Assembly: GCA_028641055.1 (NCBI GenBank)
Contig: CM054061.1
Coordinates: 111,608,019 to 111,672,018 of the forward strand
Direction: 5' to 3'
Length of the DNA stretch: 64,000 nucleotides
Origin: Alopecurus myosuroides
Lineage: Eukaryota > Streptophyta > Magnoliopsida > Poales > Poaceae
Below, piece by piece: positions 22,616-32,832 of the stretch. The translations under genes were made by a program, and so were the position numbers. Position 1 is the first letter of the stretch. Every line of letters begins with the position of its first letter. A model generated the notes under the pieces. It worked only from the letters and a program-made list of their open reading frames with translations, made no database searches and was not told where the DNA came from.

Positions 22616-24608
22616 CTAGGAGAGGTTTAGATTACGTTTGAACTCATCTAACTTATTTACACATAAAGTCTTGGTAAAACCATCTGCAATTTGATCTTTG
22701 CTTGATATGAACCTGACATCAAGTTGCTTGCTAGCAACTCTTTCTCGAACAAAGCAGAAATCAATCTCAATATGTTTTGTACGAGCATGAAAGACTGGAT
22801 TTGCAGAAAGATACGTAGCACCAAGATTATCACACCATAAGCATGGTTTTTCTTTGAGAGAAACACCCAGTTCTCGAACTAGTGCTTCAACCCAAATTAA
22901 TTCAGCAGTGGCATTTGCTAGAGACTTGTATTCAGCTTCTGTACTAGATCTCGACACTGTGGGCTGTTTTCTAGCACTCCAAGAAACAAGATTAGGACCA
23001 AAAAATATAGCAAATCCTCCTGTGGAACGTCTATCATCCAAATCACCTGCCCAGTCAGCATCTGAATAGGCACTGAGAAGAGTAGAGCTAGACTGCTGAA
23101 AAGTAAGACCAACTTTGATTGTACCTTGAATATACCTCAGAATTCTTTTGACTGCAGTCCAATGTGCAGTGGTAGGAGCATGAAGATACTGACAGACCTT
23201 ATTAACTGAGAAAGAAAGATCTGGTCGAGTTAGAGTCAAATACTATAAACCTCCAACAATGCTCCTATAATGTGTGATATCCTCAGATCCAAGAGGAGAT
23301 CCATCAGTCAACCTGAGTGATTCTGTAGTGGAAAGGGGCGTTGGACATGGTGTACACGAGCTTATACCAACACGAGCCAATAAGTCTGTAGCATAATTTT
23401 CCTGACTTAAGACCAATCCACTAGACTGTTTGTGAACCTCAATGCCCAGAAAATAATGAAGATCACCAAGATCCTTGAGAGCAAAATCTGAGCTCAAGTG
23501 ATGTAGTAGAGCTGAAATAGCTGAGTCAGATGAACTACTAATAATGATATCATCAACATAGATTAACAGAAACATAGTGAGTCCTGACTTGTTGTAAAGA
23601 AACAAGGATGTATCAGCTTTGGATGGAATAAAACCAAGAGTGTGCAATTTTGAGCTTAAACGAGAGTACCACGCTCGAGGAGCCTGTTTCAGACCATATA
23701 AGGCTTCATCAAGTTTGCAAATATAATCTGGAGTAGCGGAAGACTGGAAACCTGGTGGCTGTTTCATATATACCTCCTCTTCCAGAACACCATGTAAGAA
23801 CGCGTTCTTCACATCTAGCTGCCGTAAACTCCAACCTCGAGAGACGGAGATAGAAAGAACAATTCTGATAGTAGCAGCCTTGACAACTTGACTGAAAGTA
23901 TCCTCATAGTCAATACCATATCTTTGTTTGAACCCTTTAGCAACGAGACGTGCTTTATATCTGTCCACAGTACCATCAGCATGTTTCTTGACACGATAAA
24001 CCCACTTGCAATCAATAACATTCTTACGAGCAGTAGGTGGTACCAAATGCCAAGTATTATTACGAATGAGTGCATCATATTCCTCATCCATGGCCTGTTT
24101 CCATTTGGAATCATTGAGTGCTTCACTCAAATTCTTTGGTTCCCCTGTGGATGTTAGCAAACCATATTTAACAAGATTACCACTGTAAATATTTGATTTC
24201 TTACCATAGGGAACAGTGCCATCCGTGGGTAATTTGGGTTTCCGAATTCCTTGTTGCAAACGCGTACGCGGGGCAGTAGTAGGCGTCAAATCAACCTCGG
24301 GATCAGTTCCCGCAGAAAAACCAGCAGCAGAATCAGTACTGCTTTCCGCAGTAATCATAGGATCATCATGCATAATCATTGAATCATAATTGGGGCCATC
24401 ATTGCCTGTTGCGTTAGCGCTATCCGCAGCGGACGAAGTGGAGGGCGACATGTGGCCACTGTCGCCTGGAGGTTCGTCACATGCAGCGCCAGCGCCCGAC
24501 CGCACGGGCGACAAGGCGGAGTGCGGGTCGGGGCGGCTGTTCGGCGCAGTAGCTCCACCCGACCGCACGGTTGCCGAGGAAGAGTGCGGGTCGGGGCAGC
24601 TGTTCTGC
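22616..24608 (-). pseudogene. Copia reverse transcriptase-RNase H half of the polyprotein
   Basis: The minus-strand frame starts in the spacer (GPNYDSMIM) and holds the copia RT blocks [33 protein letters not shown] and YVDD (23549-23560), then the RNase H blocks [14 protein letters not shown] and TKHIEIDF, ending in the stop at about 22616. A single in-frame TAG at 23243-23245 interrupts a [15 protein letters not shown] segment, fitting CAG to TAG. Otherwise it is open over about 660 codons. It lies upstream of gag in element orientation because the element is permuted. It was not assigned to a named copia clade. Confidence 0.9.
24381..24608 (-). repeat. Terminal redundancy of the permuted copia, right copy (228 bp)
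   Basis: Direct repeat of 18982-19209 with few substitutions. After it, copia homology stops at TGTTCTGC and the junction sequence begins. Confidence 0.92.
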
Positions 24609-24619
24609 GCCTCGCTTCC

Positions 24620-24644
24620 ATCAGGCCCCTCCCTTCCACCCATC
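24620..24644 (+). repeat. 25-bp inverted copy of the copia primer-binding/leader region
   Basis: The plus strand from 24620 reads ATCAGGCCCCTCCCTTCC and continues into ACCCATC. It is identical to the minus-strand sequence just downstream of the copia LTR (reverse complement of about 22386-22410). It sits between the copia end and the SMART-derived arm, in the opposite orientation to the copia. Confidence 0.85.
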
Positions 24645-24719
24645 AGTTCGGACTTTTGGATTATATGGCTAGTGCAACAATTCTATATTGTATCAGAGCC
24701 ACGAGGTCTCGAGTTCGAG
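24641..24719 (+). repeat. Right inverted arm: SMART LTR end plus primer-binding and internal bases
   Basis: The 47-bp LTR end (to 24687) is followed by TTGTATCAGAGCC, an altered primer-binding site, and about 20 bases of SMART internal sequence. LINE sequence resumes at 24720. Confidence 0.85.
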
Positions 24720-26909
24720 CATTGCCGGTGAAAGAAAGTTGTACTCCCATCTCCGTCCTTGAGATTAGCAATGCGAGCTCGCTGCCTCCCGATAGTGCGC
24801 TCAAGCGAAGCAAAACCAAGGCAGGACACCTTCAGGCTCTTATGAAACCATGTCTATAGTGGGGTTAGCAACCGATCCTCGTGAGCTTTATCAAACCTAA
24901 GGATTAGCTCACGGCAAAGTGCCAGCTTGTGCCTGATTCTACCCACGGATTTAGCACTCCAGCTGGTCAGGGCCCGCGCAGTAGCCTGTAGTCTACGCCA
25001 AACGCCCCGGAACAGGTCTGTATCATAGACAGAATTCCAGGCGGTGTTAACCACATCATGGAATCTGTCTAATCGGAGCCAGTAGTCCTCAAAGCGAAAT
25101 CTGTGGGAGGCTGACGGCGTAGGTGAGCAGTCGAGCAGCAGCGGGCTATGGTCCGAGATCACCGAGGCAAGGCAACGTAGGTGGCACTCGCCAATTAGTT
25201 CCTCCCAATCGGTGGTGCAATGCACCCAATCTAACAACCTACGGAACAATTTTTTATGATTATTCATATTTTGTTATGACATTTTTATACTACATCATTT
25301 ATTCTTGTTGAAATCCTTCAAATTTTGAGATATATTTGATAATTATATCAAAACGCTATTTCGATATAGCACGTTATTATCACGATATATCTTCCGTAGC
25401 ATTTGGAGGAGGTTGCCACTATTTCTCACAACACGCTATTTTTTCCCTTGGTGGGCGGTGATCGCTGGTTCGACCATGTGTAGACCTCTTTGAGAGCTGA
25501 TGCATCGCCGGAATTCGCCCATCATGCCTCGGTTAAGAATCTCGTTATTCTTGTCTTTGGCACGATATATGAGGTTGAAGTCACCGCAGATCATCCAAGG
25601 GTCGGGGCAAGTTTCCGCACACCCCGGAGCTCGTCAAGGAACTCGACTTTGGATGCATCATCTTGTGGGCCATATACCATAGTGATCCACCAAGGGGCAG
25701 CGTCGCCTATGGCGACTTTCGCAAATCAGCGCGTTCGTGGTGAACATGGGGTCTGTAAGTGTGACAGCCCTGCTCTTCCACGCGAGAAGTATACCGCCTC
25801 GGGTGCCCTCGGCGGGCAAGTATACATAGTCGTTGAACTTAGCGCCTAAGGTGTCTAAGATGACCGACGAGCAAATAAGTTCCATTTTTGTTTCTTGGAA
25901 ACATACAATCGATGCATCAATCGTGTCCATGAGAGACCGAATTGCGTTGCGACGCCCACGCGCATTGAGGCCACGGGGTTCCAGATTGCTATCTTGAGGT
26001 TGTGTTCCATGGGAAACGATGACGACGAAGCAGCGCGCGGCACGGCTAGACCTCAACAAGGCAGCCAGCTGCCGAGGCGGACACGGGTCCTCAGGTAGTT
26101 CCCGGTCGACGAGTGCAGCAATGGCCTTTAGGACCTCGTGAGAGATTGGAACAGCAAACACTCCGTTGTAAGCCTTCATCTCCGCTGATGAGATCTTCTG
26201 GTCGATCCCAATAATACCAAGCGTGCGCAGCACGTGGACCTGGGCGCGCCGTTCGGCAGTGGGAGGAGCGGCCAATGGCGAAGAGGCCGCCCTGGTAGCG
26301 GCAGAATGACCATGGCGTGGCGCAAAATTGAGCACGGCTCTTTCAGGGTTTGGGAGGGTCGCGCTGATGGTGCACGTGGCAGCAGTTAGGAACTCCCCCA
26401 AGGTCCATTGCTTCGGGCGAGCCTGGCGAGAGCGACGTAACGTGATCGACGGCGAGGCGAAGCGATTCACCGCGAGATGACGAGCAGGAGCTTGGTTGTC
26501 CGCCTGCAGGCCCATGCCTGGCGCTCGGGAGGCCAGGTCGGTCACGGTGCCATCAGAGGCCCGACCCAAGGAAGTGGGCTTATCATGGGCCACAACGTCA
26601 GGGTCTGGGAGCGACCGGGTGGTTTCCGTCGTGGTGGGAGACGCATTGGATGATGCGTCCTTAGATAACGCCTGGTCGTCCTCCAAAGCGCGGTCCACCC
26701 CGACAGGATCAGAAGGTGGCAGCATGCGATCGACTGTTCCCTTTGGCGTCTCCGGCTGTGTGTCCGGGACCTCGCTTTCTTCAAAAGCACTTTGGTCGTG
26801 CTATGATTCAAGATCCCGACAAGGAGTGGAGCCAGGTTCGTCGGGTTCCGTTGCGGCGATGTTGCTTTAATGTTGCTCGTGGTTCTCCTCGTGGGCAGAA
26901 GACGACGAG
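24720..26909 (-). pseudogene. LINE fragment: ORF1 tail and ORF2 endonuclease
   Basis: Read right to left, a proline/serine-rich ORF1-like tail (LGIIGIDQKISSAEMKAY near 26180) overlaps the start of ORF2. The apurinic-type endonuclease blocks follow: NARGRRN, IVCFQETK (~25890) with the catalytic glutamate, and GGILLAWK (~25815). Frameshifts appear near 25660 and 25600. An A/T-rich insertion splits the domain at about 25240-25445. The frame then resumes with HCTTDWEEL and VISDHSPLLL (~25150), the conserved endonuclease end, and continues toward RT until the copia composite at 24719. With 18005-18927 it forms one minus-strand non-LTR element. No poly-A tail is left. Confidence 0.83.
25240..25445. 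other. A/T-rich insertion of ~200 bp in the LINE endonuclease
   Basis: It separates two pieces of endonuclease coding sequence that are otherwise contiguous in the family. It contains AACGCTATTTCGATATAGC and another ACGCTATTTTTT near its right edge. No clear terminal inverted repeats or target duplication were recognised; it may be a small non-autonomous DNA element. Confidence 0.45.
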
Positions 26910-27194
26910 TATAGAATTGTTGCACTAGCCATATAGACCAAAAGTCCGAACTGATGGAAAGGGGCTAGGCGTGTATATATATTTCAACACTCCCCCTCAC
27001 GTCTAGACTATTTTTAGTCCTTAGCGTGGGTTTGGTGCGGGCCGCAGAATCTTTTTTCTTTTGTTTTTAATACTGCGTGAGCAGAGTCTCGAACTCGAGA
27101 CCTCATGGCTCTAATACCATATAGAATTGTTGCACTAGCCATATAGACCAAAAGTCCGAACTGATGGAAAGGGGCTAGGCGTGATATTTCAACA
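26910..27194 (-). mobile_element. Complete SMART retroelement, 285 bp, TSD ACGAG
   Basis: In minus orientation: an LTR of ~75-80 bp starting TGTTGAAATAT and ending CAACAATTCTATA, a primer-binding region (TGGTATTAGAGCC), a short internal domain, a polypurine tract GTGAGGGGGAG, and the second LTR. Both flanks are ACGAG (26905-26909 and 27195-27199). The total size and layout match SMART, the miniature LTR retroelements of grasses (about 290 bp). It is inserted in LINE-related sequence. Confidence 0.93.
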
Positions 27195-27531
27195 ACGAGG
27201 AGCCAGCAGGCGTGGTGGGTTCCGCCATGGATGGCGCAGGGGAGGGAGCCAATCGGATACCACCAGCAGCCCCATGAGCACTCGGCGCCAAGGCAGGTGT
27301 AGTGCATGCTGTTGGGAAAAGCAACTCCACTCGTATGTTTGGCCCCGACACTATCACTGCCGTCAAATTGTTGGAGATTCGTGCTAGATATTTTGCAGAG
27401 TACCCCTTCCATCTCATTTTTGTCAGTTTTGCACCACCCCCCTTACTTTTCAGTTTTTCCAAATTCGCTTCTACTTTCCGGTTTATAAGATTTTCCAACT
27501 TCGCAACAGATTTAGAGTCACCCACCGTCAA
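27195..27531 (-). pseudogene. Possible continuation of the LINE ORF1 region
   Basis: Removing the SMART and one ACGAG copy joins this sequence to the LINE piece on the left. A minus-strand open frame shows a lysine-rich start (LENLINRKVEANLEKLKSK) and a proline/alanine-rich tail like ORF1 linkers. No definite domain was recognised. Confidence 0.35.
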
Positions 27532-28199
27532 TCATCCAAACGTGAAATGATCATGAAATAAACATAGTTCTTCGGTTTTTTGGTAGTTTCTCATCTTGTT
27601 ATCATTTTTTAAGTAAATCATTAAACAATTTTTCCCAACTCATATTGACAATAAAATTCCGAAAGAATCTTTGGATGTACATTATCCACATCTTACATAG
27701 AAAACAATTCATTCTCGTTTCATCCCAAATTTTAAAAGAAACATATATCAACACAAGAAATATAATCAGGTTGCTCTTCATAAAATAAACTTGGCAGAGC
27801 ATCGCCATGGAAGAAACTTAAAGATTGATACACAGATTCAAAAAACATTCATACTAAATCCCTTCATGGTTCATGGTTTGTTTCACAGAAGATCCATTAA
27901 GGATTCACCAAGGTAACAAACATTTAATACACAAGTTTCATATAACACTTCACAATAATATTCAGAAAAAAAAATAGATCAAAATATCCCAGCTTCCTGC
28001 AAAGTTTTGCAGATCCACTACAGCCGAATCATTGAAGATCCATACATGGTACATACAATTTCAAACACAGATCCAGTCAAAGATTTAAGCAAAAGCAAAA
28101 TATTCAGATATTTCCCCCCATGTCAACACGTGATTGCGACCTAGAAAAAAAAAGAAATAATCTTATGAAACAGAACAGAAAGAAAATTTACAAGAACAA
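27532..28199. other. A/T-rich sequence without recognised features
   Basis: No open frame with motifs was found. On the minus strand it could be an intron downstream of the GC-rich exon-like segment at 28200-28690, but no acceptor with a coding exon is visible. Confidence 0.35.
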
Positions 28200-28720
28200 A
28201 AAAAAGGATAGGATCTAGCATCTGTCTCTACGCCCAGATCGAGCCCTATGGGCCAAGATCCGGCCCCGAAGGCCCGCTCATGGAAGTCTCCCACATGGCC
28301 AGCGGTGCCTCCCGGCTCCACCATCTTGCCCTGCCGGATCCGCGCGGTGGAGGAGGGGCCAGTGGCTTGTGGCCGGAGACAGGCCGGCAGCGCCGTGCCT
28401 CGTCGGTGGGCAGGCAACGGCGGAGGTTGGGTGCGGCCGAGCTCGACGTGCAGCTCCCACCGGAGGGACGGGCGCCGGAGAGGAAGGCGAGGCGCCGTGG
28501 CCCTGTCCGCGTCCTCGCCGTGGAGGAGCCGGAGATGGCGCGGGGAGGAGACGTAGGGGGCGGGGACGGCGACCGCCGCTCGCCGCTTCCTCCTGCAGCT
28601 CCGAGCGGAGGGACGGTCGTCGGAGACGGGAGAGGAAGGCGAGAGGGCTCTGGTGGCGGCGGGATGGGAGCGGAGGCCACGACTAGGGTTTCAGATCCGG
28701 TTATATATGTGGGCAGTGGA
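28200..28720 (-). promoter_or_regulatory. GC-rich promoter/first-exon-like segment, minus strand
   Basis: On the minus strand a TATA-like ACATATATAA (28701-28710) is followed within about 10 bases by AAACCCTAG (28683-28691), a telobox-type motif common at starts of plant housekeeping genes. Then come ~450 bases of GC-rich sequence ending near GATGCTAGATCC (~28205). It looks like the 5' end of a gene or of an element with an internal promoter. No known protein was recognised in the proline/serine-rich open frame. Confidence 0.4.
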
Positions 28721-28829
28721 CTGCGGGTTGAATGTTCATTTTTTGGGGGGTGAAACTGCAAAATCGTCCCCTACTTTGATCCCGTGGACTTTTTTCCAGA
28801 TCGACAGTTGTGATAGTGCCGGGGGCAAA

Positions 28830-30380
28830 CCGGCTAGTGGAAAATGCGTTTTGGGCTGTTGGCTGGGCGACGAGGCCGACAGGGCCTGGCCGGGATAGGC
28901 CATGACGCCATCGTCATGTCTGACTGGCCAGCGTACGGCTGGTGGGCGTGGCGGCGTCCAGGCCAGCCACCATCGACGGCGACACCATCGGAGCGACGTT
29001 GTCGGCTAGAGCGGCCAAGGGCAGCGCATCCACAGCCAGGCCATCCGCGCGGCCCGCAGGTGCATTGTTGGGTCGTCGGCGCTTGCGACCGCGGCGTCGA
29101 GGTTGGACGCGTGACGCGTCCTTGTCCGTCCGGGCGGGAGTGACCAGCACCGCCACCACCACCAGTACCAGAGCCCGCACCGCCTCCATTACCAGCTCCA
29201 GAGTCGGGCATAGGCTGCTGCGACGTAGCGCGGTCGAGCTCAGCGCGCGTGAGGCGGATGGTGACCGGATACGTGAGCGTGTGAACCGTTGCTGGCTGGG
29301 AGGGGATGCGAGATGGGATGATCTCGACCAGCTCAAGAATGGCGTGGTGACGGATGGCTGATGGGTCACTGCCTCACTGGTGCGAGCCTCCATGCGAAAT
29401 GTGGCCATACCGTCACGCGATTTAGTAGCGGGGTGGAGGCGCTCATCCCAGCAGCTTGAGCCGATTTATTGGCAGCTGCTCGACGGTGGGGACCTGCCAT
29501 GCTTGCGCCGGGATACCACGGAGCTCAAGCTCAACGCGGTAGTCCAGCGAGCCGGCACCGGCGTGTGCCAGCTTGAACCACGGGTGCATGGACATTGTGA
29601 AGTTGGCGTCGCCGATGTAGTGGTCGCCGGAGACACGGTCACGGAGCGGCTGCGTGGCGAAGATCACGAGGAAATCTTTGGGCTGGTGCAGGTGCACCGA
29701 GAAGTCGCCGTGCTGGAGGTCGAGGTTAGCGCAAAGGGCGTCCTCCAGTTGTGAGGCCGACACGTGAAGCCTGGTGCCAGTGATGGTTACCACCATGGCG
29801 CGTCGAAGGACTACCTCCGCCTCCTCCATCTCAACGGTGCGAGCGATGATGACACGCACTGGACAGTGGGTCTAGCTGCGACCGGAGCTTGGGGCGGCGG
29901 TAGCTGGATGCGTCGGCGCGGCGAAGGCGGTGGCGGGTTGGCGCGTCGAGGGGCACGCGAAGGGGCGGCATGCCGCTGCTGGATGTCCGTCTCGGTGCTT
30001 GGCGGGCAGTCCTTGGACTCGTAGCCGGAGATGAGGCATAAGCGATAACGGATGGGATTTGTGCACTGCCGGGGTGCGGCGTGGCGGCGGAGGTGTGTTT
30101 GCGCGGAGGGGACATTGGCGCCGTTGCCTGCGTCGAGGCCGGCGAAAGCTTTCTGCATCGACCTCCGCGTCACGGCGAACTCGGTGGACCTCCGAGCGGG
30201 GACCAAGGCGGGCGGAGGCGGGCAGCCGAGGGGCGGGCGCAGCGGACGACACGGCGAGAGACGGGCGCGGCGTTAGCGGGAGAGTCCTGGCCACGTCGCT
30301 GTAGGAGCGCGGGTTGCGGGACTCTCCCTCCTAATCCTGCCGGCGGGGAGGTCCCCGAAGCTGGGGCCGGGGCTGTCCAT
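28830..30380 (-). pseudogene. DUF4283/zinc-knuckle protein relic (LINE ORF1-like)
   Basis: The minus strand from ATG 30380 (MDSPGPSFGDLPAG) shows the layout of the grass DUF4283 proteins found as LINE ORF1 or their derivatives. A serine/proline N-terminus comes first, then a degenerate CCHC knuckle CLISGYESKDC (~30010). A DUF4283 block follows at 29443-29859 (VVTITGTRLHVSASQLED, HPWFKLAHAGAGSLDYRVEL, LRGIPAQAW). A low-complexity glycine/serine linker runs to about 28830. Stops and frame changes occur throughout, including a stop soon after the start and one at 29443. It may be the 5' ORF of the same LINE seen at 24720-27531, or a separate relic. Confidence 0.6.
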
Positions 30381-30609
30381 GGTCGGGGAGGTTTGGTGGG
30401 GTTGGGGAGGTCGCCGGCGAGGGGGAATGGTGGCGGCGTTGGGGCGGAACGGGCTAGGCTAGGCTAGGAAGAGGGAGAGCCATCGGTTCAGCAATTTTGC
30501 TCCAGGTATTTAATCAAACTAGCCATGGTCAGAGCTGTATTAGTAAAGGAACTTTTCTGCAGATGGAAGCATCATATTTTGTATTATTTGGCCTAATACT
30601 ACTCTTTTA

Positions 30610-30944
30610 GGGCATCTCCAATATAGAAATAAGAGGAGACCTTAAGGGAAAAAGTGGTCTTAAGACCTGCCCTTATACATTGTGGCACTAGACTTTAAGG
30701 TCAAAATCTTAAGACCCACCCATACCCTTATGGCCTAGCCATAAGAAATTTAATAAAGCAAAACAATGTTTCTCTCACCTACTTTACACTGTTTGTTTTT
30801 ACCAATTGGTCAAAAAATCTGCTACGTGGGCTCCACCTTAAGGTCTAGCTGGACCTTAAACATTGTGAGGTTTTTAGTCTGCTGTAACATATCCTGTGGG
30901 GCCCAGCTTATGGTCTAAATTGAACTTAAACATTGGAGATGCCC
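30610..30944. mobile_element. Tourist-type MITE, 335 bp, TSD TTA
   Basis: The ends GGGCATCTCCAAT...CATTGGAGATGCCC form inverted repeats, flanked by TTA at 30607-30609 and 30945-30947. Size, termini and trinucleotide duplication fit Harbinger-mobilised Tourist MITEs. Confidence 0.92.
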
Positions 30945-31058
30945 TTAGAAAGGAATAGATCTTGGAAGAAATACCCTGTTATGACTGAACTCATTCACCG
31001 ATTCCAAGTAAGGAACTACATCATTTACTTTTTTATTCTCCTTAGTCCTTCCCATCTA

Positions 31059-31141
31059 CTCCCTCCGAATTGGATGTATCTAAACATATTTTAGTGCTAG
31101 ATACATCCATTACAAAGTCATCTAATATGGAACGGAGGGAG
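31059..31141. mobile_element. Stowaway MITE, 83 bp
   Basis: It has CTCCCTCCGAATTGG...GAACGGAGGGAG termini with TA on both sides (31057-31058, 31142-31143) and an internal palindromic part (GATGTATCTA / TAGATACATC). Confidence 0.92.
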
Positions 31142-31796
31142 TATCTTGTTACTCTATCTAATTGATCCTTCGGAAAATCCCTCTTTGAAGCACATGCATT
31201 ATTTATTTGGAAACAGAATAAATATTTAAGCTGTTGATAATAAATGTGAATACTTCAATGAAATTCATTAAGTCAATTAACTTGTGCAGGGTTTCCAGGA
31301 AAGATTGCTGGCAGACCCCCATAGCCATTGAAGAGGCTATATCAATTACAACCACTCTGCCAGCACAGTACGATAGACGGAAAGGGCACTTTTTTGAAGA
31401 AATTGACTATGTCATCACTGATACTGTCAGAGGCTCTGTTGTCGATTTCTTTACAGTGTGGCTTCGTGCTCCAACTATTTCAGTGCTTTCTTATACTGAT
31501 AATGATTCTGGTCAGAGCCTTGACTTTGTCAAAGGTCTTTTGGGATCATTGCCAGATAATGTGTTCCAGAAGAATGTCTTTGGTCAGAATTGGAATGTGA
31601 ACTAGACGGTTGCAGCCGTAATAGTTGGTGGTTTGAAACTTGATGTTGTCGGATTTATTTCTAGTGTTGGGGCTGGACTTTCCTCAGATCTTCTGTATGC
31701 TGTTCGAGGAGTGCTGAAACCTTCAGTGGGTGTCGAAGCAGGGGGAAAGAGGGCTCCTGTTTTGAAGTCAGCAGCTGTTTATAGTTTTTTTCTTGG

Positions 31797-32442
31797 TGTT
31801 GAAATATAAATACACGCCAAACCCCTTTCCATCAGTTCGGACTTTTGGTCTATATGGCTAGTGCAACAATTCTATATGGTATCAGAGCCATGAGGTCTCG
31901 AGTTCGAGACCCTGCTCACGCAGTATTAAAAACAAAAGAAAAAAGATTCTGCGGCCCGCACCAAACCCACGCTAAGGACTCAGTTCGGACTTTTGGTCTA
32001 TATGACTAGTGCAACAATTCTATATGGTATCAGAGCCACGAGGTCTCGAGTTCGAGACCCTGCTCATGCAGTATTAAAAACAAAAGAAAAAAGATTCTGC
32101 GGACCGCACCAATCCCACGCTAAGGACTAAAATGGCCTAGACGTGAGGGGGAGTGTTGAAATATAAATACACGTCTAGTCCCTTTCCATCAGTTCGGACT
32201 TTTGGTCTATATGGCTAGTGCAACAATTCTATATGGTATCAGAGCCACGAGGTCTCGAGTTCGAGACCCTGCTCACGCAGTATTAAAAACAAAAGAAAAA
32301 AGATTCTGCAGACCGCACCAATCCCACGCTAAGGACTAAAATAGCCTAGACGTGAGGGGGAGTGTTGAAATATAAATACACGCCTAGCCCATTTCCATCA
32401 GTTCGGACTTTTGGGATAATTGGCTAGTGCAACAATTCTATA
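31797..32442 (+). mobile_element. Tandem SMART multimer in the RETICULATA-related exon, TSD CTTGG
   Basis: Four LTRs and three internal segments lie head to tail. LTR1 is 31797-31876, internal 31877-31980 (3' part deleted), truncated LTR2 31981-32024, internal 32025-32153, LTR3 32154-32233, internal 32234-32362, LTR4 32363-32442. Complete LTRs are 80 bp and internals 129 bp, so a standard unit would be 289 bp. CTTGG occurs directly before and after (31792-31796, 32443-32447), and the host codons join across it. The duplication also fixes the LTR ends as TGTTGAAAT...TTCTATA. Confidence 0.94.
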
Positions 32443-32832
32443 CTTGGAACATCATCAAATTTACGGTATCAGGTAAATTATTTGATTACCTTATTTGTTT
32501 TAGTTGAAAGGCCTATGTTATGTTCAGTTAAGAAAGTACCTTATTTGTCGAGTTCGAGACCCTGCTCACGCAGTATTAAAAACAAAAGAAAAAAGATTCT
32601 GCAGACCGCACCAATCCCACGCTAAGGACTAAAATAGCCTAGACGTGAGGGGGAGTGTTGAAATATAAATACACGCCTAGCCCATTTCCATCAGTTCGGA
32701 CTTTTGGGATAATTGGCTAGTGCAACAATTCTATACTTGGAACATCATCAAATTTACGGTATCAGGTAAATTATTTGATTACCTTATTTGTTTTAGTTGA
32801 AAGGCCTATGTTATGTTCAGTTAAGAAAGTAC
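32255..32832 (+). repeat. 285-bp tandem duplication spanning SMART end, exon and intron
   Basis: 32255-32539 and 32548-32832 are essentially identical with an offset of 293. Each contains the SMART internal 3' part, a complete LTR, the exon end with splice donor, and about 67 bases of intron. They are separated by CTTATTTG (32540-32547), which also occurs inside the intron part. The exon end and donor are thus duplicated. Confidence 0.93.

Larger units (their letters stand above)
18928..24719 (-). mobile_element. Circularly permuted Ty1/copia element bracketed by inverted SMART LTR fragments
   Basis: Read on the minus strand, the module order is: spacer, RT, RNase H, polypurine tract, one LTR, primer-binding site, gag, integrase, spacer. 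A normal copia would read LTR-gag-INT-RT-RH-LTR. The spacer between INT and RT is present at both ends as a 228-bp direct repeat. Outside lie 47-bp inverted repeats derived from a SMART LTR end (18928-18974 and 24641-24687). On the right this is followed by SMART primer-binding and internal sequence to 24719. LINE sequence flanks both sides. No target-site duplication was seen. Confidence 0.85.

Noticed and set aside
18878..24643. Two separate truncated copia insertions
   Set aside because: The shared 228-bp redundancy, the single LTR carrying polypurine tract on one side and primer site on the other, and matching inverted arms outside favour one permuted unit.
28200..30480. A functional GC-rich host gene
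   Set aside because: The DUF4283/zinc-knuckle frames contain stops and shifts, and the region resembles LINE ORF1-type sequence. No intact exon set was found.
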